Assembly: GCA_035297265.1 (NCBI GenBank)
Contig: DATGZH010000063.1
Location: forward strand, 1 to 36,902
Source of the DNA: DATGZH01 sp035297265
GTDB taxonomy: Bacteria; Actinomycetota; Acidimicrobiia; Acidimicrobiales; RAAP-2
Reading direction: 5' to 3'
Length of the DNA: 36,902 bases
This document shows positions 31,032 to 36,873 of this stretch, piece by piece; position 1 is the stretch's first letter; every line of letters begins with the position of its first letter. The translations under genes and the position numbers were made by a program. A model generated the notes under the pieces. It saw only the letters and a list, made by a program, of their open reading frames with translations, did not search any database and was not told the origin of the DNA.

Positions 31032-31676
31032 GTGAGCTACGACCCTGCGCTCTGGCGGGCTACGCCGTTCGCTTGGGTGTCGAAGGGGTGCGTCGGATTA
31101 GCAGCCGTTCTGCTTGCAAGCTCCATAACGACGGGCTCAGTCAGCGCGGCAACCACCTATAGCAAGGCCAAGCTTCGATCCCTGCTGTTGACGGTCTCAG
31201 ACCTACCCAGCGGCTGGTCGATCGACAATTCCTCTAGCAACGGGAACGGCCCAACGCCGTCGTGTCTTTCGGCATACGAGCACTTGAGGCCAAACCTGAC
31301 GAGGGCCGATGTTGAGTTCTGGCAAGATGGCTCAGCTCCCGTCTTCCTGGAAGGAGTAGTTGCCGGCGGAGATGACGCCCATCTCTACTACGCGCGAGCG
31401 ACAAAGGCACTGGCCGGCTGCTCATCGATCTCGTTTACGACACAGGGTCTGACTCTGCACGGTCACATGACGGGTCTATCTGTGCCCAAGGTCGGAAACG
31501 AGAGCCGCGCCTATGCCTTCCGCTTCACGTTCCAAGGTATTCCTCTGTTCATGGACATCGACATCTTGCGGCAAGGAGAGCTGGTCGGCACCACCATCTT
31601 CGTTGACCTTGGATCGTCCGAATCCGGCACCTTCACTCAACTGACACGTGAGGCAGTGAACAAACTCAAAGGCTGA
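31032..31676 (+). CDS. Secreted protein, possible PknH-sensor-like domain
   Basis: A 214-residue protein. The signal peptide runs through 'CVGLAAVLLASSITTGSVSA', with cleavage probably before 'ATTYSKAKL'. The mature domain begins 'KLRSLLLTVSDLPSGWSIDN', has one cysteine pair (in 'PSCLSAY' and 'LAGCSSI') likely to be disulfide-bonded, and ends 'TFTQLTREAVNKLKG'. The pattern recalls extracellular sensor domains of the PknH/LppH type in mycobacteria, but the similarity is weak and seen by eye only. Third-position A/T is noticeably higher than in genes before 31 kb. It converges on the TPR gene. Confidence 0.65.
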   Translation: MSYDPALWRATPFAWVSKGCVGLAAVLLASSITTGSVSAATTYSKAKLRSLLLTVSDLPSGWSIDNSSSNGNGPTPSCLSAYEHLRPNLTRADVEFWQDGSAPVFLEGVVAGGDDAHLYYARATKALAGCSSISFTTQGLTLHGHMTGLSVPKVGNESRAYAFRFTFQGIPLFMDIDILRQGELVGTTIFVDLGSSESGTFTQLTREAVNKLKG

Positions 31677-31736
31677 CGTCAACCTCCCGCAGGCCCCGTC
31701 AGGCTTCCCTCGACCCCCCGAACGCCTCTCGCGTGA

Positions 31737-31773
31737 GCCCCGCTGAGAGCTAGGATGGCTCAGACAGCGGGGC
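31737..31773. terminator. Bidirectional hairpin between convergent genes
   Basis: GCCCCGCTG (31737-31745) and CAGCGGGGC (31765-31773) form a perfect 9-bp stem; CTGAG/CTCAG inside the loop offers an alternative pairing. It lies between the 3' ends of the secreted-protein and TPR genes. A shorter hairpin, ACGGCT/AGCCGT, is at 31782-31799. Confidence 0.5.
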
Positions 31774-31864
31774 CTCTCGCGACGGCTCTTGCCAGCCGTA
31801 GGTCCGTCCCGCGGCCTCCGCTCGAACGCAAGAGCGCTCAGGGGAACCCCCGTGCGGCGAGTGT

Positions 31865-32782
31865 TTAGCCGGAAGGAAGATCTTCCCGCGTCCCGGCCGT
31901 CGCTCTCCGCCGTCCGGTGCCGGGCTTGCGGGACCCCAAGATCGTCCTCACACGTAGACCAACGACAAAGACAATCGCGTACACGATCCCAACGAGGACC
32001 CAGAACCACCACGGATCTCCGGGTGCCAGCAGAAAAAGGAACCCGAGCAGTGCGAGGTCCGCTAGCCACGCGTTCCGGCAACGGGTGCAGCACACCATCT
32101 GATTGCAGACGATCATCCACACGCCCAGCGATACGGCCAGGCACGCCAGTAGAACACCAACCCAAAGAACGCGGTCGGCACGGAGGGCGACCGCGCCGAT
32201 CATGAGAACGAGGAACCCGAGTGACAGCGTGGTGTAGCCGAGGGCGCGAGTCCGGATGGCTGCCTGCTCAAGCGAGCTGGCTCCTCGCAGCACCTCGGGT
32301 GCGAGCGAAGGCTCGTACTTGCGAGCGAGCCGATATGCCGCGGTGCGGTGGCATGGGGTAGCAGCAGAGAGCGTGGTCAACGTCCGTCGGAAGAGGGCCC
32401 AGGCCTCCTCCTCAGTCTCCGGGTTGGCGTGGATATAGCCGGCTAACGCGAGTTCTGCGTAGGGGTCGCCGGCGAACCGCTCAGTGAGCTCACGGGCCTC
32501 GACCACAGCGTCGGCGAGGCGTCCCTGTTTGATGACCATTTCCATCGGTTGCATCGCCAAACGCACGTCGTCAGGATGACGGTCGGCCATCTCGCGTAGC
32601 ACGTGCTCGGCCTCGGCGAAGGTCGTGCTGCCAAGGTAGGCATCGAGGCTCACCTTCGTGGCACGCAGCCGCGGATTGTCGGGAAACTGCTCCAGCGCGG
32701 CGAGACAACGGCGTTGGGCGCGCCGGTACTGGCCGGTAGCCCTCAGACGTCGGATCCGGGTGAGTTCCGCATACAGATCCAT
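31865..32782 (-). CDS. TPR-like protein with C-terminal membrane spans
   Basis: A 305-residue protein. The first ~170 residues are helical repeats resembling TPRs ('LRATGQYRRAQRRCLAALEQFPDNPRL', given in parts: 'FAEAEHVLREMADRHPDDVR', 'LADAVVEARELTERFAGDPY'). The C-terminal half has four hydrophobic segments in two pairs around a cytosolic-looking 'VCNQMVCCTRCRNAW' whose cysteines could bind metal. The ATG at 32782 is chosen because the longer frame upstream adds a low-complexity stretch with no ribosome site. No family is recognised beyond the repeat; it may be a membrane assembly or scaffold protein. Confidence 0.65.
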   Translation of the reverse strand: MDLYAELTRIRRLRATGQYRRAQRRCLAALEQFPDNPRLRATKVSLDAYLGSTTFAEAEHVLREMADRHPDDVRLAMQPMEMVIKQGRLADAVVEARELTERFAGDPYAELALAGYIHANPETEEEAWALFRRTLTTLSAATPCHRTAAYRLARKYEPSLAPEVLRGASSLEQAAIRTRALGYTTLSLGFLVLMIGAVALRADRVLWVGVLLACLAVSLGVWMIVCNQMVCCTRCRNAWLADLALLGFLFLLAPGDPWWFWVLVGIVYAIVFVVGLRVRTILGSRKPGTGRRRATAGTREDLPSG

Positions 32783-32960
32783 GCCACCCACAGCGATAAA
32801 TGGTAGGGCACAAGGGAAAGCTCGGTCCTGCGACGCCTTTCTCCGTTCGTAGCCGCTGCCCCCGCCATTCCCCCTCCCCGTTTCCGGTGGCGCCCCGGTC
32901 TCTGCGCGATGCCTCGCTCCCAGACATGGGATCGCCTCGCCCCGAGAGTCTCTTGGCCTT

Positions 32961-33377
32961 TCACGAGTGTGGAGCTTTCGCGGTCGGGCCTCGTCCTGAT
33001 TGAAGGGCAAACCAGATGAGAAGGATCTGCAAAGGGAGTCGGCTCCAGTCGAGCAGCTTCGTCGCCATATCGTCGCCCTGCTGGGCGGTTAAGGCGGCCT
33101 GCAGGTTGGCCGGCCAGATGATCACTAAAAGCACCGCGGCGGCAATCCCCGCCCAACGGTCCCGGCGCCATAGCCCAACGGCACAGATGAGTTCAGCCAC
33201 CCCGCTCGCGTAGACGAGTTCGTTCGGTAAAGGCAGGAAGTGGGGGACGATCGGCGTGAAGGTGGCCGGGTGGGCCAGATGGACTACCCCGCTAACCGTG
33301 AAGGCGGCTGCAACGATCCATGGAAGGTAAAGGCGGTAATGAGCGAATCGTCGGTGCTCACCACTCGCCGCCGTCAT
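32961..33377 (-). CDS. DoxX-like small membrane protein
   Basis: A 138-residue protein with four membrane spans. 'WIVAAAFTVSGVVHLAHPATF' followed by 'PIVPHFLPLPNELVYASGVAELICAVGL' is the DoxX/DoxX-like signature, with the conserved His-x-x-His/Pro region and 'GVAELICA'. Relatives are linked to quinone or thiosulfate redox chemistry and to oxidative stress, but most have no proven role. It is on the same strand as the TPR gene, 178 bp upstream of it, and the next upstream gene is 114 bp away. The gap 32783-32960 shows no gene. Confidence 0.8.
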   Translation of the reverse strand: MTAASGEHRRFAHYRLYLPWIVAAAFTVSGVVHLAHPATFTPIVPHFLPLPNELVYASGVAELICAVGLWRRDRWAGIAAAVLLVIIWPANLQAALTAQQGDDMATKLLDWSRLPLQILLIWFALQSGRGPTAKAPHS

Positions 33378-33491
33378 CCGGACACCCTAGGGCCACTGCC
33401 CCAGTACACCGGCACTATCGGACGCCCATCTCGTGATCCACCCACGTGGCGTTCGCGGCAGCAGCGGTCCCTAGTGTCCCCGGCCGGTTGC

Positions 33492-33944
33492 CTATTCGGC
33501 GCTGCCCTGCGTTTCAGGTGGGCGTTCCGCGCCTTTGTGTGACGCCACAGTCGCTTCGAGAAGTGGTGCGAGCTTCTTGGCACTCGCAAACGTGAGGCCA
33601 GACGCTTCGAATGGGAGCACGGAGCCATCGCTAAGCGTGATGCCGAGTTTCAGCCCTTTGAATCCGATCATGCGGCCTGTTGAAGATTCGACGGTAACGA
33701 TCTCGGCTAAGGGAATCGAACGGAGGAGTTTGCCCAGGTTGAGGTTGAAGGCCAGATCGCTGGTGGCAAAGAGCATTACCCGGCTATCGGTGACGACAAG
33801 CCTGACGATTCGTGCGCTAACACCCGAGAGCGCCGCCCGTTCGATCGATCCCGTGTTGAAGGTCGCCGCTGCGATGATGGATTCGCCAGGCTCAAGCTGC
33901 TCCGCCGCTTGTCGATCCCGCCGTGATCCCCCGTCTTGGCTCAC
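33492..33944 (-). CDS. PH-like domain protein of unknown role
   Basis: A 150-residue soluble protein. After a polar N-terminus, 'EQLEPGESIIAAATFNTGSI' leads into beta strands 'IVRLVVTDSRVMLFAT', 'LLRSIPLAEIVTVESSTGR' and 'KLGITLSDGSVLPFEAS', then a C-terminal helix 'FASAKKLAPLLEATVAS'. This order (a GE-turn, a 'vvTdsRv' strand and a closing helix) is that of bacterial PH/GRAM-like domains. No catalytic residues and no membrane span are seen. A binding or adaptor role is plausible. It is on the same strand as the DoxX-like gene, 114 bp away. Confidence 0.6.
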   Translation of the reverse strand: MSQDGGSRRDRQAAEQLEPGESIIAAATFNTGSIERAALSGVSARIVRLVVTDSRVMLFATSDLAFNLNLGKLLRSIPLAEIVTVESSTGRMIGFKGLKLGITLSDGSVLPFEASGLTFASAKKLAPLLEATVASHKGAERPPETQGSAE

Positions 33945-34034
33945 GGTGAGTCATACAAACAGACTGCGGTCGGACCTGTCCACGGCGACCCGTCCCCTTG
34001 AATCCTTCAGCCTAGAGGGGAACGTCACCCCCCC

Positions 34035-34104
34035 CAGCCCCTCCCACGCAACCACCCCTCCCCCCGACCTGCCCTTTCGGCGCCACCACAGCCCCAACCT
34101 CGGC
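34035..34104. repeat. Dispersed 70-bp repeat, copy 1
   Basis: This C-rich stretch is about 90% identical by eye to 36388-36457, with only a few substitutions and single-base indels. Both copies are non-coding. Copy 1 continues into an inverted arm that copy 2 lacks. Confidence 0.75.
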
Positions 34105-34125
34105 AGGTCGGGGGGAGGGGTGGTT
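34050..34125. repeat. 24-bp perfect inverted repeat
   Basis: Bases 34050-34073 are exactly complementary to 34102-34125, across a 28-base spacer. The left arm belongs to the dispersed repeat. The C6/G6 runs would make a very stable hairpin in RNA or a cruciform in DNA. Confidence 0.85.
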
Positions 34126-34147
34126 TGGCTATTCCCTTCTGGCTGAA

Positions 34148-34261
34148 GGGTCTGCCCCCTGGTTCAGTTGACTCCTAACCTTGCGAGAACGCCTCGCTGG
34201 AAGGAGTGGCGTTCCCGGTGGGGGTGCCTACTCGCCAGCTCGGTGCGCAGGGGCAGAACCC
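34148..34261. ncRNA. Candidate structured RNA
   Basis: GGGTCTGCCCC (34148-34158) pairs with GGGGCAGAACCC (34250-34261), with one bulged A, closing a ~90-base region. Inside, GAACGCC (34187-34193) pairs with GGCGTTC (34208-34214). Just before, CCCTTC/GAAGGG (34134-34150) forms a hairpin that shares three bases with the long stem, so the two would compete. No family is recognised and strand is unknown. It could be a leader of the gene at 34337, a small RNA or chance. Confidence 0.3.
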
Positions 34262-34336
34262 TGGTCCGGTGACACGGGCCTTCGTTAGAGTTTACGGTGC
34301 AACGACGTTCCGGCGGACCGGACCAAGGAGATGACG

Positions 34337-34705
34337 ATGCGCCGATGGATGGTGCTGTTTGTCGGACTCGCCGTGACCGTCACGATCGGCTGGCCCGCAG
34401 TAGCCGATGCATCGCCGGGGCGTGCCCCGGCCCACGTGAAGCCCGGCGCCAAGTGGTCGCTCACGGACGGGAACGGATGTCTGGAATTGCAGACCTTCAA
34501 GAAGGGCCACCGGTGGACGGCCGACAACGGCGACATGGGCACCTACACCGGTGGCGGAGCGACCATCAAAGAGACCTGGACTCACGGCCCCTTTACGTCG
34601 TTCACCGGGACGTACTCCAAGTCCACCCGGGCCTACTCGGGCATCCTCGTCGGCCCGGTCAACGTTCTCGCCCAGCTGGCGAAGGGAACGGTCAGCGGCT
34701 GTTGA
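34337..34705 (+). CDS. Small secreted protein
   Basis: A 122-residue exported protein. The signal peptide is 'MRRWMVLFVGLAVTVTIGWP' to 'AVADAS'. The mature domain of ~95 residues is beta-rich ('KWSLTDGNGCLELQTF', 'DNGDMGTYTGGGATIKETWT', 'FTGTYSKSTRAYSG') with two cysteines, one in 'NGCLEL' and one as the last residue, probably paired. AAGGAG lies six bases before this ATG, whereas the ATG two codons earlier touches it, so 34337 is the start. No family is recognised; a small beta-sandwich or binding protein is likely. Confidence 0.7.
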   Translation: MRRWMVLFVGLAVTVTIGWPAVADASPGRAPAHVKPGAKWSLTDGNGCLELQTFKKGHRWTADNGDMGTYTGGGATIKETWTHGPFTSFTGTYSKSTRAYSGILVGPVNVLAQLAKGTVSGC

Positions 34706-34715
34706 GGGTCACATC

Positions 34716-34746
34716 GAGCCCCGCCGGACCGCGGAGGTTGGGGCTC
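34716..34746 (+). terminator. Possible terminator after the small secreted gene
   Basis: GAGCCCC (34716-34722) and GGGGCTC (34740-34746) can pair across 17 bases, 11 bp after the stop. The gene on the other strand ends 40 bp further on. Confidence 0.35.
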
Positions 34747-34786
34747 TGATGACGCGAAAGGCCTGGTCGCTGGTATTGGCGATTCG

Positions 34787-35464
34787 CTAGTCGACCTTGC
34801 AGGTCCGAGCTGGGGGGAAGGTAGCCGCCGGGCACGAACAGCCCCGGACATGTCGGACGACCTCCACGGCGAAGATCACGATCCCCTTGCCGAGCGAGAC
34901 CTTGGGCGGAGGCGAGGCCTTGGCCCGGCGCCGCTCGTAGGTGGCCATGCGGACCAGCTCTTCGGCCCGCTTGGGATCGACCTCGCCCCGGTCGACCTTG
35001 GCGGCGATCTCGGGATGGTCGGCCAGGGTCTCGGCGAGGCGCAGACGCCGCTGGGCGGTGTGCTTGTTGACCCCTACCTCAGCGGCGAGCCGATCAAGCG
35101 ACACCTTGTCGTTTGATCGGCCCTTCTGGCTCCGGCGGTCCCCTCCACGCCCGAGCCGTATGCCCCGGACCTCGGCGAGGTGCCGGAAGGCGTCGGCCCA
35201 GGCGATCGGCCCGAGGTGGCGGCGGAGGAGGTTCAGCCGGAGCGCCATCTCGGTGGCGTTCTTGCCGTCGACGTCGACCGTCATGGCCGGGCACTTGATC
35301 CCCAGCTCCTCGGCGATCTGCGCCCGGTGGTGACCGTCCACGATGGCGCCGGCCTTGGTGCGCACGATCGGGACCTGCACACCGTGGCGCTCGATGTCGG
35401 CCCGGAGCGCTTCGCGGGCCTCGGGGTCGAGGTCGGCGAGGACCTGGAAGCGGGCACGCCTCAC
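34787..35464 (-). CDS. ParB/Srx-type DNA-binding protein, orphan
   Basis: A 225-residue protein. Residues ~8-75 form the ParB N-terminal nuclease-like domain: 'LRADIERHGVQVPIVRTKAG' then 'IVDGHHRAQIAEELGI', with the D-G-H-H-R motif that in relatives binds CTP. A helix-turn-helix follows ('SLDRLAAEVGVNKHTAQRRL'). The C-terminus after 'YERRRAKASPPP' departs from the family pattern and ends with two cysteines, so the tail may be rearranged or frame-shifted. There is no ParA partner or parS site in view. This suggests a phage- or plasmid-derived regulator. The GTG at 35464 has AGGGGAT upstream and overlaps the stop of a Cys-rich frame (GTGA). Confidence 0.8.
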   Translation of the reverse strand: MRRARFQVLADLDPEAREALRADIERHGVQVPIVRTKAGAIVDGHHRAQIAEELGIKCPAMTVDVDGKNATEMALRLNLLRRHLGPIAWADAFRHLAEVRGIRLGRGGDRRSQKGRSNDKVSLDRLAAEVGVNKHTAQRRLRLAETLADHPEIAAKVDRGEVDPKRAEELVRMATYERRRAKASPPPKVSLGKGIVIFAVEVVRHVRGCSCPAATFPPARTCKVD

Positions 35465-35577
35465 AGCAGCATCCCCTGCTCGCCGCCCTTGCTGTGGGGG
35501 AAGTCGTGGAGGTTCCACTCGTCGGCTGCGCACAGCCGGCAGAGCTTTCGTTGCTTCTCGCAGTGGAGGTGGCAACA
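35461..35577 (-). pseudogene. Cys-rich small frame, possible start-less remnant upstream of the ParB-like gene
   Basis: The last 38 codons of an open frame read 'CCHLHCEKQRKLCRLCAADE' then 'WNLHDFPHSKGGEQGMLL'. C-x-x-x-C and C-x-x-C spacing suggests a zinc-binding knuckle. The stop overlaps the GTG of the ParB-like gene by four bases, as in real operons. No ATG, GTG or TTG is found in frame close upstream, and the divergent gene at 35580 begins there. It may be a remnant, use an unusual start, or be a chance frame. Confidence 0.25.
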
Positions 35578-35579
35578 GG

Positions 35580-35903
35580 TTGACCAAAGGGGCGCTGCTC
35601 GGCCAGGTGGTTGAGGCGTTGCGATCGGGAACGAACCAAACGGTGGAGCGATCGGGGATGGTTGACGGCTTTGTCTTCGATGCGGTCCTACGGGACCAGC
35701 GGCGGCCCCACCGGGTCTTTGAAGTGCTCTCGTTCGCAGCCCCTCGGAAGGACTGGTCCCCTGTATTCCACGATGCTGGACACTTCTTATATGCGCTCGA
35801 AAGGGTCCAGACGGCCGGCACCGCCGTAATCCTCGAGCCATCCACCGGAGCCGGAGACAGAGGAACCATCGAGGCCTTTAGGGGCGCGTCCGAGGTTGGT
35901 TGA
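35580..35903 (+). CDS. Hypothetical 107-residue protein
   Basis: An open frame starting at a TTG, with GGAGGTGG about eight bases upstream. It reads 'LTKGALLGQVVEALRSGTNQ' then 'FVFDAVLRDQRRPHRVFEVLSFAAP' in strand-like pieces, and ends 'AGTAVILEPSTGAGDRGTIEAF'. The mix of alternating hydrophobic strands and a helix 'GHFLYALERVQ' looks like a folded alpha/beta domain. No family is recognised; it could be the truncated end of a larger protein. It is divergent from the ParB-like gene and its stop overlaps a micro-ORF. Confidence 0.5.
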   Translation: MTKGALLGQVVEALRSGTNQTVERSGMVDGFVFDAVLRDQRRPHRVFEVLSFAAPRKDWSPVFHDAGHFLYALERVQTAGTAVILEPSTGAGDRGTIEAFRGASEVG

Positions 35904-35974
35904 ACGAAGAGAAGGTCGAACAAATTCCGGCTGAGCAGGTGCTTGCCGGTGACCAAGCATCTCTGCCCTTGTAG
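35900..35974 (+). CDS. 24-residue micro-ORF
   Basis: A TTG at 35900 overlaps the stop of the preceding gene (TTGA). It opens 'LNEEKVEQIPAEQVLAGDQA' then 'SLPL' and a TAG. It is acidic and Gln/Glu-rich. It may be a coupled small protein, the stub of a broken gene, or chance. Confidence 0.2.
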   Translation: MNEEKVEQIPAEQVLAGDQASLPL

Positions 35975-35983
35975 GACTTCGGC

Positions 35984-36298
35984 CTAGAAGGCCACCGTCA
36001 CCGACACCGTCAGGCCCACCGTGATCGAGAACGAGGCAGCCGCATGTTGCTTCACGATCGTCCGGAGCGCTCCGACAAGCTTGTCGAGCCACTCCTTGAG
36101 CTTCTTGAGCACGTCATTGTTCAAAGAGCCAAGGGGTGCATCCGGCATGTCAGCGTGCATTGCGTGGTTAATGCCCGCCACGATGGCCATGATCTCGGAA
36201 AGGTGATCAGCCGCCGACGATTCCTGCGATTCACTCTCGATGCCCTCCAACCTTGCGGTAGCCGCGTCCAGCTCGTGTTCCAGTGTCAAAGTGCTCAT
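35984..36298 (-). CDS. Hypothetical 104-residue protein
   Basis: A small protein beginning 'MSTLTLEHELDAATARLEGI'. Residues ~1-50 are acidic and helical with heptad-like spacing, residues ~58-88 form an amphipathic basic helix ('LKKLKEWLDKLVGALRTIVKQ'), and the C-terminus is a strand-like 'SFSITVGLTVSVTVAF'. It has no signal peptide or Cys. AGGAG lies a few bases before the ATG ('gaggagaagacATG'), a strong start. Codon use is much less GC-biased than in the first 30 kb, suggesting transfer. Its function is unknown. Confidence 0.65.
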   Translation of the reverse strand: MSTLTLEHELDAATARLEGIESESQESSAADHLSEIMAIVAGINHAMHADMPDAPLGSLNNDVLKKLKEWLDKLVGALRTIVKQHAAASFSITVGLTVSVTVAF

Positions 36299-36387
36299 GT
36301 CTTCTCCTCAAGACGCCCATGGCTGAGCAGCCGTTAGAGAGTAGGTGCCTGCGGCTCAGGTGGCCCCTTTCCCGGGACCCACGGCCG

Positions 36388-36457
36388 CAGCCCCTCCCAC
36401 CGCAAACACCCCTCCCCCCGACCTGCCCTTACGCGCAACCACAGCCCCAACCTCGGC
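36388..36457. repeat. Dispersed 70-bp repeat, copy 2
   Basis: It matches 34035-34104 at about 90% identity by eye but lacks the inverted right arm found in copy 1. It lies 90 bp upstream of the start of the 104-residue gene, which runs the other way. Confidence 0.75.
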
Positions 36458-36532
36458 GCCCCTGCTCCGCGCGCTGACGCCCAGCTCACCGCCCCTGCGT
36501 AGGTCCCTCCCCGCGACCGCCCCTCGCGCCTC

Positions 36533-36576
36533 CCCTCGGCGCCTCCGGCGCCTCCGGCGCCTCGGGCGCCTCGGGG
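36533..36576. repeat. 9-bp tandem repeat
   Basis: About five units of CCT(C)CGGCG with variants (CCTCGGGCG, CCTCGGGGG) run head to tail. It is non-coding and probably prone to slippage. Confidence 0.75.
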
Positions 36577-36583
36577 GCTGGCT

Positions 36584-36625
36584 GGTTCCCCGGGGCCTCG
36601 GTCCCGTTTCGTTCCCCGGGGCCTC
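36584..36625. repeat. 16-bp direct repeat
   Basis: GTTCCCCGGGGCCTCG occurs at 36584-36599 and 36610-36625, each centred on the palindrome CCCCGGGG. A related TCCCCGGGG follows further right. Confidence 0.7.
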
Positions 36626-36861
36626 GTGCGTGTCCCCTGCCCTGCGCCTCGCGCCTCGTTGCTGTCCCCGGGGTTTGTCCCCTCGCGCTCTCCCGGGCCT
36701 CTCTCCCCCCCGCTCAGTCCCGACTTCGGCGGCTCAGCTCCGATTCCTGCTGGCGGCGATTATCGATACCGCGCGTGAGCAGGGCGGATGCAGGAGGAGG
36801 TCGGTTCACGGAAGCCCGATGTAGGGGCAAATCGATCCCACCGGTGTAAGTGACAGTGCTG

Positions 36862-36867
36862 TAAGCT
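36862..36867 (+). promoter_or_regulatory. Candidate -10 box (TAAGCT) of the edge gene
   Basis: TAAGCT ends six bases before the GTG at 36874. A second TGTAAG lies 15 bases upstream. No -35 is evident. Confidence 0.35.
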
Positions 36868-36873
36868 AGGCAT

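Larger units (their letters stand above)
33945..34336. other. 392-bp non-coding gap with repeat element and RNA-like structure
   Basis: No frame here looks coding. The gap contains the first copy of the 70-bp dispersed repeat, the 24-bp inverted repeat built on it, and a nested set of inverted repeats at 34134-34261 described separately. The last ~70 bases carry GTGACA (34269) and TTTACGG (34291), a weak promoter-like pair, and the ribosome site AAGGAG before the gene at 34337. Confidence 0.6.
36299..36873. other. 575-bp non-coding, C-rich repeat region
   Basis: No convincing gene is present. The stretch holds the second copy of the 70-bp dispersed repeat, 9-bp tandem repeats, a 16-bp direct repeat, and the palindrome TATCGATA at 36761-36768. 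A C-rich open frame on the plus strand is repeat-driven and lacks a ribosome site. The right end carries the candidate transposase promoter. Confidence 0.6.

Noticed and set aside
32783..33010. 76-residue N-terminal extension of the TPR protein
   Set aside because: It is rich in Arg/Gly with no fold signal and no ribosome site; the ATG at 32782 begins the helical repeats.
34150..34180. tRNA-like GGTTCA... stretch
   Set aside because: No cloverleaf, acceptor stem or anticodon arm can be drawn.
36345..36824. 159-codon plus-strand frame in the C-rich region
   Set aside because: It consists of Pro/Arg/Leu runs produced by tandem DNA repeats, with no ribosome site or domain.
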